The position numbers were made by a program, and so were the translations under genes. Source: Actinomycetes bacterium (GTDB lineage Bacteria; Actinomycetota; Actinomycetes; Actinomycetales; Dermatophilaceae). From it: DNA of 24,480 nucleotides. Where the stretch lies: the NCBI GenBank assembly GCA_023451855.1, contig JAEXXY010000505.1:1-24480 (forward strand). Direction: 5' to 3'. Position 1 is the stretch's first letter, and every line of letters begins with the position of its first letter. Of this stretch, positions 14,747 to 21,993 are shown piece by piece. The notes below the pieces were generated by a model that worked only from the letters and a program-made list of their open reading frames with translations, did no database searches and had not been told where the DNA came from.

Positions 14747-14759
14747 TTAGAACGTCTAA
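14747..14759. promoter_or_regulatory. Palindromic operator candidate upstream of the catabolic operon
   Basis: TTAGA-ACG-TCTAA has perfect 5-bp arms and lies 27 bases before the -35 element of the promoter candidate. AT-rich palindromes stand out in this GC-rich sequence. A LacI-, GntR- or AraC-type regulator could bind here; the regulator is not identifiable. Confidence 0.4.
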
Positions 14760-14785
14760 ATGGCGAGACTTATTCTTGAAGGGCA

Positions 14786-14814
14786 TTGACTTCTGCTTGC
14801 GACACTCATTAGAT
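14786..14814 (+). promoter_or_regulatory. Promoter candidate of the catabolic operon
   Basis: TTGACT (14786-14791) is followed after 17 bases by TTAGAT (14809-14814). The -35 is near consensus and the -10 is moderate. Transcription would start around 14821, giving a leader of about 20 bases, just enough for the AAGGAGG ribosome-binding site at 14828-14834. Confidence 0.55.
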
Positions 14815-14841
14815 GAGCTCAGATCGCAAGGAGGCGAACCA

Positions 14842-16425
14842 ATGACAGCGACAGTCACGCCAGGTGTCCCAACCACGGCGGGTGCCGCCCTGGAGGGGCG
14901 TTCGCTCTCCAAGCGCTACGGCGCCACCCAAGCCTTGAAGGATGTCTCCATCCGTCTTGAGCGGGGCCAGGTCACCGCACTGGCGGGTGGCAACGGCGCA
15001 GGCAAGTCCACCCTCATCCGCCTGCTCACCGGCATGGAGAGCCCGGACGAAGGGGCGCTCCTGCGCGACGGGCGGCCTGTCACCCTGAACTCGCTGCACG
15101 ACGCGACCCGGGCCGGCATCTTCTGCGTCTTCCAGGACCAGCCGTTCGTCGGCAACTTCGAGGTCTACCGGCAGATGTTCCTCGGGTACGAGCAGCACTT
15201 CCGGCAGGCCGGCCTGGTCAGCAACCGGAAGATGCTCAAGGCCTGCTCCGACCTGCTTCAGGAGCTGGAGATCACGGGCATCTCGCCCGTGGGCCAGATG
15301 GGCTCCCTCTCAGCTGCGGCGCGCGAAGTCGTCGCGCTCGCCAGCGTCATCGCCGTCTCCCGCTTGCTCGACATCGAGCACCCGGTCATCCTCCTCGACG
15401 AGCCGACCGCGTCCCTCAGCGCCGAGGAGCTGGCTTTCCTGGTCTCCTTCATCCAGTCGCTGAAGTCGCGCAGCGCCATCGTGTTCGTATCGCACCGCGT
15501 CAGCGAGGTGCTGGAGTGGTCCGACGCGCTCCATGTCCTTCGCGACGGTCAGACAGCGGACGTGATGACCACCGCCACCGCTGCTCCCGACCGGGTGTAC
15601 CGCGCCATGGGGGGACACCCACCCGTGGTCGCTGACACGCCCCCGAGCGAGGCTCAGGCCGAGGCTGCCAGGCCGTCACGCGGAGACCAGGACACCGAGC
15701 GGTTCGAAGTTCTCGGCGCCAAGATCGGGAGGTACAACGCGCCCTTCGACTTCGCCGTGGCGCCGGGAGAGATCGTCGGACTGGCGGGCGTGGAGGGCTC
15801 GGGCAAGGAGGAGTTCCTTCGCTACGCGGCCGGCCTCTCTGTCCCAGGCCACCTGGAGTCCAACGGCCTTCGGGTCGACGGCGCAGCCGTCAACCGCCGG
15901 GTCAAGGCACTGCTCAACGCCGGCGTCGTCTACCTCTCCGGTGAGCGTCAGCGGGACGGTGTCTTCGGCCGCCTCGCCATCTCCGAGAACATGGCAATGA
16001 GCCGACGGGTGGCCGGCGGCCTGAGCGACCTCTGGGTCCGTCGTGACGACGAGAAGGCGCGCGCCGAGCACATGGTGTCCCGGCTGGCCGTCAAGTGCGA
16101 CCGGGTGGAAGCACCGCTGTCGTCCCTGAGCGGCGGCAACCAGCAGAAGGTGCTTCTCGGCCGCTGCCTGGAGGCCTCGCCCAGCGTGCTGCTCCTCGAC
16201 AACGTGACCCGAGGGGTCGACGTCGGTGCCCGCGAGAGCATCTACGGGCATTTCCGTGAGCTCGCGCAGGCCGGGATGTCGCTGGTGCTGGCGACTGACG
16301 ACCTGGAGGAGCTCACCACCACGACGGATCGGATCGTGGTCTTCAAGGGAGGTCTCGTCGTGGCCGAGTTCGACAACTCGGGTCATGACATCCAGCCCCT
16401 CAGCGTCCTCGAGGCCATGGTCTAG
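14842..16425 (+). CDS. Sugar ABC transporter ATP-binding protein (RbsA/MglA type, two NBDs)
   Basis: The product has 527 residues with two tandem nucleotide-binding domains, as in ribose, xylose and galactose importers. NBD1 has Walker A GGNGAGKST (49-57), Walker B VILLDE (182-187) and SHRVSEVLEWSD, but a weak signature (LSAAAREVV). NBD2 has a Walker A-like GVEGSGKEEF (316-325) and a full LSGGNQQKV signature (from 429); its Walker B reads LLLDNVTRGVDVG, so the catalytic Glu of relatives (LLLDEPTRGVDVG) is Asn454. The transporter may therefore depend on NBD1 hydrolysis. ATG 14842 follows AAGGAGG by 7 bases; an upstream in-frame ATG at 14776 lies across the promoter and is rejected. It opens the catabolic block. 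The matching permease and binding protein come later, after three intervening genes. Confidence 0.94.
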   Translation: MTATVTPGVPTTAGAALEGRSLSKRYGATQALKDVSIRLERGQVTALAGGNGAGKSTLIRLLTGMESPDEGALLRDGRPVTLNSLHDATRAGIFCVFQDQPFVGNFEVYRQMFLGYEQHFRQAGLVSNRKMLKACSDLLQELEITGISPVGQMGSLSAAAREVVALASVIAVSRLLDIEHPVILLDEPTASLSAEELAFLVSFIQSLKSRSAIVFVSHRVSEVLEWSDALHVLRDGQTADVMTTATAAPDRVYRAMGGHPPVVADTPPSEAQAEAARPSRGDQDTERFEVLGAKIGRYNAPFDFAVAPGEIVGLAGVEGSGKEEFLRYAAGLSVPGHLESNGLRVDGAAVNRRVKALLNAGVVYLSGERQRDGVFGRLAISENMAMSRRVAGGLSDLWVRRDDEKARAEHMVSRLAVKCDRVEAPLSSLSGGNQQKVLLGRCLEASPSVLLLDNVTRGVDVGARESIYGHFRELAQAGMSLVLATDDLEELTTTTDRIVVFKGGLVVAEFDNSGHDIQPLSVLEAMV

Positions 16426-16559
16426 CGAGAGACCTGCACCCAGTCGTTCCTGGCTCGGCCCCTGGGCTAGCCGGCCAGTGCTCAGCGTTGCCGCTGGGCC
16501 TGCGTCGAACCACCACATTCCCATTGCCACGACGTGGTCTTACGAAAGAAGGAAATGAC
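16426..16559. other. Spacer between ABC ATPase and GMC oxidoreductase
   Basis: These 134 bases carry no gene. They end in an AAGAAGGA ribosome-binding site for the next start. There is no clear terminator, so transcription may continue, but an internal promoter cannot be excluded. Confidence 0.5.
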
Positions 16560-18197
16560 ATGACGCTCATGCGGCGCAAGCCAGCACCTGCGGATGTCCT
16601 CATCATCGGATCCGGCGCGTCCGGCGCGACGGCGGCGAAGGTCCTCACCGAGGCAGGCATCAACGTGGTCTGCCTGGAGCGGGGGCCTTGGATCAAGCCC
16701 GACCAGTTCTCGGGTGACGAGCTGAAGTACGTCAACCGCTACTTCCTGTGGCAGGACCTCGACCTGAAGCCCCGGACGAAGCGCAGCTCTGCCGCCGAGG
16801 AAGCGCACGTCGCGCGGTTCTCCCCGACGCCTCAGATGGTCGGCGGCGCGAGCGTGCACTACTCCGGGTGGGTCCCGAGGCCCACCCCCGACGACCTGAT
16901 CAGCAGGAGCATCTACGGCGACATCCCGGGCGCCAGCCTCGTCGACTGGCCCGTCACCTACGACGAGCTCGAGCCGTACTGGACCAAGGTCGAGTGGGAG
17001 TTCGGCGTCTGCGGCCTTGCCGGTGCCAACAAGTACGAGGGCCCCCGGAGCAAGGGGTACCCGACCCCTCCGTACCCGGTGAACGGGTTCGGCAAGAAGT
17101 TCTACGAGGGCTGCGCGAAGTTGGGCCTCAATGCGTTCCCGCTGCCGAAGGCGCTGTTGACCGCGCCGCACAAGGGTCGCCCGGCCAGCGTCCAGCCGGG
17201 CCTGTGGCACGAGTACGGCGACCCGACGGGGTCGAAGTCGACCCCGCTGAGCACGTTCATCCCCGAAGCCCTTGCGACCGGCCGGTACGACCTGCGTCCC
17301 GAGTCCTACGTCCGGGAGATCACGGTGGGCAAGGACGGCCGAGCCACCGGGGTGATCTACCAGGACCGCGACGGGGTCGAGTACCACCAGGAGGCCAAGA
17401 TGGTGCTCCTGGCCTGCGGTGCGATCGAGACCGCCCGGCTCATGCTCATGTCGAAGTCGGCCCTGTTCCCCGAGGGCATCGCCAACAGCAGCGGCCTCGT
17501 CGGGAAGAACGCGATGTTCCATGAGTACATCGGCGCCTTCGGTCTGTTCGACAGGGAGATCAGCACGCCCACCGAGCAGTGGACCGGGTCCTACGTCAAC
17601 GGCGCGACCTACGAGTTCTACAAGACCGACAAGAACCGGGACCACATCCTGGGCAGCGTCACCGCCGCCTCCACCGTGGGCCACCCGATCAACTTCACGT
17701 ACCCGGGCAAGCCCCTCTGGGGGCAGCCCGCGAAGGACGCGGACCGCCAGTACTTCGACTACAGCATGAAGATCGGCGCGATCCTCCAGGACATCCCGCA
17801 GGAGACCAACACCGTCGACCTCGATCCCACCGTGACTGACGCCTGGGGTCTCCCGGTCGCACGGATCACCGCCAAGCCGCACGAGAACGACAAGGCACAG
17901 GCCAAGTACATCGCCGACAACTCCAGTGAGCTGATGCGGGCGGCCGGCGCCTCCAAGGTCGACCCGATCTACCTCAGCGAGTTCACCGGCAACTGCAGCC
18001 ACGAGATGGGAACGGCCCGGATGGGCAACGACCCCTCCACCTCCGTGGTGAACAAGTGGGGCGCCACGCACGACGTGCCGAACCTCTACGTCCTTGACGG
18101 TGCGGTCTTCCCGACCGCCCTGGGCGCCAACCCCACCCTCACCATCATGGCGAACGCCTGGCGCATCGCCGACCGCATCATCGAGGACCGTCCGTGA
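16560..18197 (+). CDS. GMC-family flavin oxidoreductase (gluconate/glycoside dehydrogenase large-subunit type)
   Basis: The product has 545 residues. The N-terminal FAD-binding motif is IGSGASGATAA (GSGASG at 17-22), beginning almost at the start, so no signal peptide is present. VGGASVHYSGW (94-104) contains H100 at the position where pyranose-oxidase/GADH-like enzymes attach FAD covalently. The C-terminal GMC domain has NCSHEMGTARMG with H481 and LDGAVFPTALGANPTLTIM with N524, the expected catalytic His/Asn pair. It should oxidise a hydroxyl group of a sugar, cyclitol or glycoside to a ketone or lactone. The next gene encodes its typical small partner subunit, making a two-subunit dehydrogenase likely; no cytochrome c subunit lies nearby. 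ATG 16560 follows AAGAAGGA; an out-of-frame ATG 5 bases upstream is ignored. Confidence 0.93.
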   Translation: MTLMRRKPAPADVLIIGSGASGATAAKVLTEAGINVVCLERGPWIKPDQFSGDELKYVNRYFLWQDLDLKPRTKRSSAAEEAHVARFSPTPQMVGGASVHYSGWVPRPTPDDLISRSIYGDIPGASLVDWPVTYDELEPYWTKVEWEFGVCGLAGANKYEGPRSKGYPTPPYPVNGFGKKFYEGCAKLGLNAFPLPKALLTAPHKGRPASVQPGLWHEYGDPTGSKSTPLSTFIPEALATGRYDLRPESYVREITVGKDGRATGVIYQDRDGVEYHQEAKMVLLACGAIETARLMLMSKSALFPEGIANSSGLVGKNAMFHEYIGAFGLFDREISTPTEQWTGSYVNGATYEFYKTDKNRDHILGSVTAASTVGHPINFTYPGKPLWGQPAKDADRQYFDYSMKIGAILQDIPQETNTVDLDPTVTDAWGLPVARITAKPHENDKAQAKYIADNSSELMRAAGASKVDPIYLSEFTGNCSHEMGTARMGNDPSTSVVNKWGATHDVPNLYVLDGAVFPTALGANPTLTIMANAWRIADRIIEDRP

Positions 18198-18255
18198 GGA
18201 ACGCGTGGTCCACCCGCAACGCCCGTCCGCGTCTCGACAGGAGTGTCTCCAGCTC

Positions 18256-18978
18256 ATGAACGACAACTCAGCTCCCCTGTTCTTCGACGAACACGAATGG
18301 CAGACGGTGGAGGCCGCGACGGCGCGGATCATCCCCACGGACCAGGACCCGGGTGCCCGTGAGGCCGGTGTCGTCGTGTTCATCGACCGGTACCTGTCGG
18401 GCATCGACTACATCTACGCCAACCCCTGGGGCAGCGGGTTCCTCAGGATCGACGGCAAGCAGGCGGAGGCGTGGACGAATCGCGTCGCCGCCCTGCAGGA
18501 GAGATACCGCGAGGGGGTCCGGGACCTCGACCGGCGCAGCAGGGAGAGGTTCGGCAGCGATTTCGTGGCCCTCGCGGACGAGCAGCAGGACGGCGTCCTC
18601 GAGGCGATCCTGCCGAAGGAGGTGCCGGCCCCTGCCGACGATGCGGGCACGAGTGAGCGCGAGGGCGAGGACGCGGCCTCCCGCGGCGCCCAGGCCCCCG
18701 CGCCCAAGAAGGGCGGTGGCGTCTTCGGGCTCAAGGTCGCGATGAGCCAGCCGGTCACCGACGAGAACCTCGGCTTCGTCGAGACGTTGGTCCTGCACGC
18801 CCGCTGCGGCTACTACTCCGACCCGGTCTACGGCGGGAACCGGGACCACGTCGGGTGGCGCACCATCGGCTGGCCCGGACCCGGCTCCCTCGCCGAGACC
18901 AACGACGGCCGCTACAGCACGCTCGCGTACATGACGGCCGGTGACTACGAGACCTTGTGGGCCGAACTGCACTCCTAG
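18256..18978 (+). CDS. Gluconate 2-dehydrogenase subunit 3-like protein, partner of the GMC enzyme
   Basis: The product has 240 residues. The N-terminal half matches the Gluconate_2-dh3 family (FFDEHEWQTVEAATARIIPTD, then AGVVVFIDRYLSG). The C-terminal signature HARCGYYSDPVYGGNRDHVGW (181-201) and IGWPGPG are present. Residues ~124-156 form a low-complexity Ala/Glu/Pro/Lys insertion splitting the two halves. Many relatives carry a Tat signal that exports the complex; none is seen here, so the pair should be cytoplasmic. An AGGAG site lies 12 bases before ATG 18256. It begins 58 bases after the GMC gene and is probably co-transcribed with it. It likely stabilises or activates the flavoprotein. 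Confidence 0.9.
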   Translation: MNDNSAPLFFDEHEWQTVEAATARIIPTDQDPGAREAGVVVFIDRYLSGIDYIYANPWGSGFLRIDGKQAEAWTNRVAALQERYREGVRDLDRRSRERFGSDFVALADEQQDGVLEAILPKEVPAPADDAGTSEREGEDAASRGAQAPAPKKGGGVFGLKVAMSQPVTDENLGFVETLVLHARCGYYSDPVYGGNRDHVGWRTIGWPGPGSLAETNDGRYSTLAYMTAGDYETLWAELHS

Positions 18979-19041
18979 TCGGTCGATCCCTCTGCACGCC
19001 GAGTCCGCCCACCCCTAACCCCTCACCGCCCAGGAGCACCC

Positions 19042-19461
19042 ATGTCCTTGATTGAGTTCCGCACGATTGACCTCAAGTCCGCCCAGCAGCTCGTGGGCCT
19101 TGCCGTGGCCGAGGCCGAGGCGCAAGGTCTCGGCGTCTGCGTCACGGTCGTGGACCGCGCCGGCCACCCGCTCGCCTTCGCCCGAATGGACGGCGCCCCG
19201 CTGCTCTGCGCCCAGCTGTCGCAGGACAAGGCCTACACCGTCGCGGCGTTCGCGGGCATTCCCACCCACGAGTGGTGGGACAACGTCAGCGCGCGCCCCG
19301 ACATCGTGCACGGCCTGGGCCAGCAGCCCCGCTTCTCCGTCATCGGCGGTGGCGTCCCGCTCACCGTGGACGGCCAGCTCGTCGGTGCCGTCGGCGTCTC
19401 GGGTGGCAGCCCGGAGCAGGACCGCGGTGTCGCCGAGGCCGCGGCTCACACCCTGTCCTGA
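19042..19461 (+). CDS. GlcG/HbpS-family protein
   Basis: This compact protein has 139 residues and the family pattern: VGLAVAEAEAQGLGVCVTVVDRAGHPLAF, RMDGAPLLCAQLSQDKAYTVAAF, then FSVIGGGVPLTVDGQLVGAVGVSGG near the C-terminus. Members include HbpS of Streptomyces (haem/redox sensing) and GlcG of glycolate loci; many lie beside oxidoreductase genes with unproven roles. AGGAG at 19032-19036 supports ATG 19042. There is no signal peptide, whereas HbpS is secreted, so it should be cytoplasmic. Its position between the dehydrogenase pair and the permease suggests a role with the flavoenzyme, such as cofactor or small-molecule binding, but this is inference. Confidence 0.88.
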   Translation: MSLIEFRTIDLKSAQQLVGLAVAEAEAQGLGVCVTVVDRAGHPLAFARMDGAPLLCAQLSQDKAYTVAAFAGIPTHEWWDNVSARPDIVHGLGQQPRFSVIGGGVPLTVDGQLVGAVGVSGGSPEQDRGVAEAAAHTLS

Positions 19462-19567
19462 CCTCGCGTCCAGGTCGTCGTCGAGGGTGCGGTCGCAGGG
19501 GCGCCGGCCCGCGGTCAACAACACCTTGCAGCAGCTCGCCCGAACAGCAGTACCGAGAGGACCAGAG

Positions 19568-20635
19568 ATGACCGTCTCTACGAACAAGGACCCACAGCAG
19601 ACGCCGACCGTTCCCTCGTCGGGAAGCGTGACCGGGGCTGACGCCGCGGTGGGTCGGCGGAGCGCCCGACCCCTCCAGAACTTCGACCTGGCGAACGCGC
19701 TCCGGTCGTGGCTCGGGACGACGCTGGTCATCGTCGCGCTCGTCATCATGTTCTCCGCCATGCAGCCCCGCTTCATGACGGTGCTCAACTGGCAGAACAT
19801 CGCCATCCAGATGTCGGTGCTCCTGGTGATCGCCGTAGCCGGGACGTTCCCGATCCTCATGGGGAGCATCGACCTGTCGGTCGCTTCCGTGGGGACGCTG
19901 TCGGGCGTCGTGCTGGCCATGGCCATGCAGAGCGGGGGCCTGGCCGGGCCGATGGCAGTCCCGCTCGCCCTGCTGGTCGGGGCCGCGTGTGGCCTGCTCA
20001 ACGGAGTTCTCTTCGCGGTGCTGCGGGTGCCGTCGTTCCTGGCGACGCTCGGCACCTTCTTCGCCATCGACGGTCTCGCCTCCTTCCTGGTCGGTGGCGT
20101 TCCCATCCCGATCTCGATCACGTCGAAGACGTCCGAGGTGCTGGACGGCCAGCTCGGCATCCTGCCGGTGCTGTTCCTCTGGGCTCTGCTCGTGCTGGCG
20201 GTCGCGGTCGTCCTGTGTCGGTACACGCGGTTCGGACGTCACCTCTACGCGGTTGGCGGCTCGGAACCGGCCGCCGTCGTGGCAGGAGTCAATGTCCGGC
20301 TGGTCAAGGTGGTCGCCTTCACGCTGGCGGGCCTCCTCGCCGCGTTCTCCGGCATCTTGCTCAGCGTCCACGCGCTGTCGGGCTCGCCCAGCCAGAGTGC
20401 GTCCCTGCTGCTCCCTTCGATCGGCGCCGTCGTCATCGGCGGTACGGCGTTGAGCGGTGGAGCGGGAGGTCCTCACCGGACGTTCCTGGGCGTCCTGCTT
20501 CTGACCATCCTCATCAACGGGATGCAGCTGCTCAGTGTCGATCCCCACCTCCAGCTCGTGATCCAGGGGGCGGTGGTCATCCTCGCGGTGATCATGAGCC
20601 GCCAAAAGTTCAACGCCATGACACCCATCAAGTAG
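19568..20635 (+). CDS. Sugar ABC transporter permease (RbsC/XylH type)
   Basis: The product has 355 residues. After a hydrophilic ~45-residue N-terminus there are roughly eight to ten membrane segments. The BPD_transp_2 signatures are present: FPILMGSIDLSVASVGTLSG in the first half, RVPSFLATLGTF in the middle, and AVGGSEPAAVVAGVNVRLVK followed by IGGTALSGGAGG in the second half. It would form a homodimeric channel with the RbsA-like ATPase encoded 3.1 kb upstream and the binding protein encoded next. AGAGG 7 bases before ATG 19568 sets the start; in-frame codons further upstream overlap the GlcG/HbpS gene and are rejected. Confidence 0.94.
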   Translation: MTVSTNKDPQQTPTVPSSGSVTGADAAVGRRSARPLQNFDLANALRSWLGTTLVIVALVIMFSAMQPRFMTVLNWQNIAIQMSVLLVIAVAGTFPILMGSIDLSVASVGTLSGVVLAMAMQSGGLAGPMAVPLALLVGAACGLLNGVLFAVLRVPSFLATLGTFFAIDGLASFLVGGVPIPISITSKTSEVLDGQLGILPVLFLWALLVLAVAVVLCRYTRFGRHLYAVGGSEPAAVVAGVNVRLVKVVAFTLAGLLAAFSGILLSVHALSGSPSQSASLLLPSIGAVVIGGTALSGGAGGPHRTFLGVLLLTILINGMQLLSVDPHLQLVIQGAVVILAVIMSRQKFNAMTPIK

Positions 20636-20658
20636 CCACGTCCAGAAGGAGCATTGCA

Positions 20659-21954
20659 ATGGAAGACCTCTCGAGGCGAAGCCTCATTCAATTTCTCGGT
20701 GTCGCCGGTCTGGCCGTCGGCGCAGGCGGCCTCCTCTCGAGCTGTGCCACCAGCTCGGGCGCTGCCACCGCCGGCACTGCCGGCGGAGCCGCCGGAGCGG
20801 GCGTCCTCGTCGCCCCGCCCGTCGCCAACAACCTCTACTGGGACGGTTGGGTCAAGGCTGCCAACGCGGCCGCAGAGGCCCTGGGCACGAGCCCCAAGGT
20901 GGAGAACTTCAACGGCGACACGCAGGCCCAGCTCGCGGCGTTCAGCAACGTGCCCAACCTCGGCCTGAAGGGCGCGATGACCATGGCGAACGTCGCGGCC
21001 TCCTCGCCGCAGCTGTTCGGCACCCTCGAGCGCCAGGGGACCTTCGGCACCAACTGTCACTCCAACCAGCCGTGGAGCACCCCTCTCGACGTGGGCGACC
21101 ACTACGTCGGGTACTTCGACTTCCCCCACCAGGCGAGCTTCGAGTCGCTGTGCACGTACCTGTTCGACAAGATGGGCGGCTCGGGCAAGATCATCCACAT
21201 CACTGGGGTCCCGGGCGTCGTCGCCTCCGACTTCAAGGACTACGCGATGGACAAGCTCCTCGCCGAGAAGTACCCGAACATCCAGCTGGTCGCTCGTCAG
21301 CCCGGCAACTTCGGCCGGGTCGCCACGGTTCCCGTGGTGGAGAACCTGCTCACCGCGCACTCTGACATCGACGCGATCATCTGTCAGAACGACGACTCCG
21401 CCCTGGGCGCCATCTCCGTGCTCAAGAAGAAGGGCCTCGACAAGGTCCTCGTCGTGGGTGCCGACGCCATCCCCGAGATGCTGGATGCCATCGTCGCAGG
21501 TGACGCCCTCGCCACGGTGGCCAACCCCGGCGAGTGGATGGGTGGCGCGATGATGGTGCGCCTGTACGACGCCATCAACGGCTTCAAGGTCCCACCGCTG
21601 GAGCGGATGCAGATCTTCCAGACCTTCGTCATCAACACCGCCAAGGCCGCCGAGGCCTACAAGAAGGTCATCACGGGGCCGAGCCCCTATGACTGGAAGA
21701 AGATGTCGCGCCTGCACAACCCGGACAGCTGGGACCCGCAGATCCCGCTCAAGGTCATTCGTCCGGAGGAGTTCTGGGCGGCGTTCAAGGACAAGCGCCC
21801 GTCGGGATACACACTTCCGGCCGCTTACACGAACGCGTCGGCCAAGGACTACGACGCGATCGACGCCATGTACGCCAAGCGGCTCTCGAACGACGTGTTT
21901 GCTGCGGTCAAGCAGCTCAACGACCCCGTGGTGTCCGTCCCCCTCGCGCGATAG
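20659..21954 (+). CDS. Sugar ABC transporter substrate-binding lipoprotein (Tat-exported)
   Basis: The product has 431 residues. The N-terminus has a twin-arginine motif (SRRSLIQFL, R6-R7), a hydrophobic core and a lipobox ending at C29 (LLSSC), so it should be a Tat-dependent lipoprotein facing outwards. A Gly/Ala/Thr linker is followed by a periplasmic-binding-protein type I fold like ribose-binding protein, with two domains, IIHITGVPGVVASDFK, VVENLLTAHSDIDAIICQNDDSALGA and VLVVGADAIPEML. The C-terminal ~90 residues extend beyond the usual ribose-binding fold. ATG 20659 follows AGAAGGAG by about 7 bases and lies 23 bases after the permease stop. Substrate is unknown; the neighbouring enzymes suggest a sugar, glycoside or cyclitol. 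Confidence 0.93.
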   Translation: MEDLSRRSLIQFLGVAGLAVGAGGLLSSCATSSGAATAGTAGGAAGAGVLVAPPVANNLYWDGWVKAANAAAEALGTSPKVENFNGDTQAQLAAFSNVPNLGLKGAMTMANVAASSPQLFGTLERQGTFGTNCHSNQPWSTPLDVGDHYVGYFDFPHQASFESLCTYLFDKMGGSGKIIHITGVPGVVASDFKDYAMDKLLAEKYPNIQLVARQPGNFGRVATVPVVENLLTAHSDIDAIICQNDDSALGAISVLKKKGLDKVLVVGADAIPEMLDAIVAGDALATVANPGEWMGGAMMVRLYDAINGFKVPPLERMQIFQTFVINTAKAAEAYKKVITGPSPYDWKKMSRLHNPDSWDPQIPLKVIRPEEFWAAFKDKRPSGYTLPAAYTNASAKDYDAIDAMYAKRLSNDVFAAVKQLNDPVVSVPLAR

Positions 21955-21993
21955 CACGCCAGCTTTCCTCTACAGCCAAGGAGATTCACCTAC

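Noticed and set aside
16482..18404. Opposite-strand 640-codon frame across the GMC gene
   Set aside because: A shadow frame; the + strand product has all GMC motifs.
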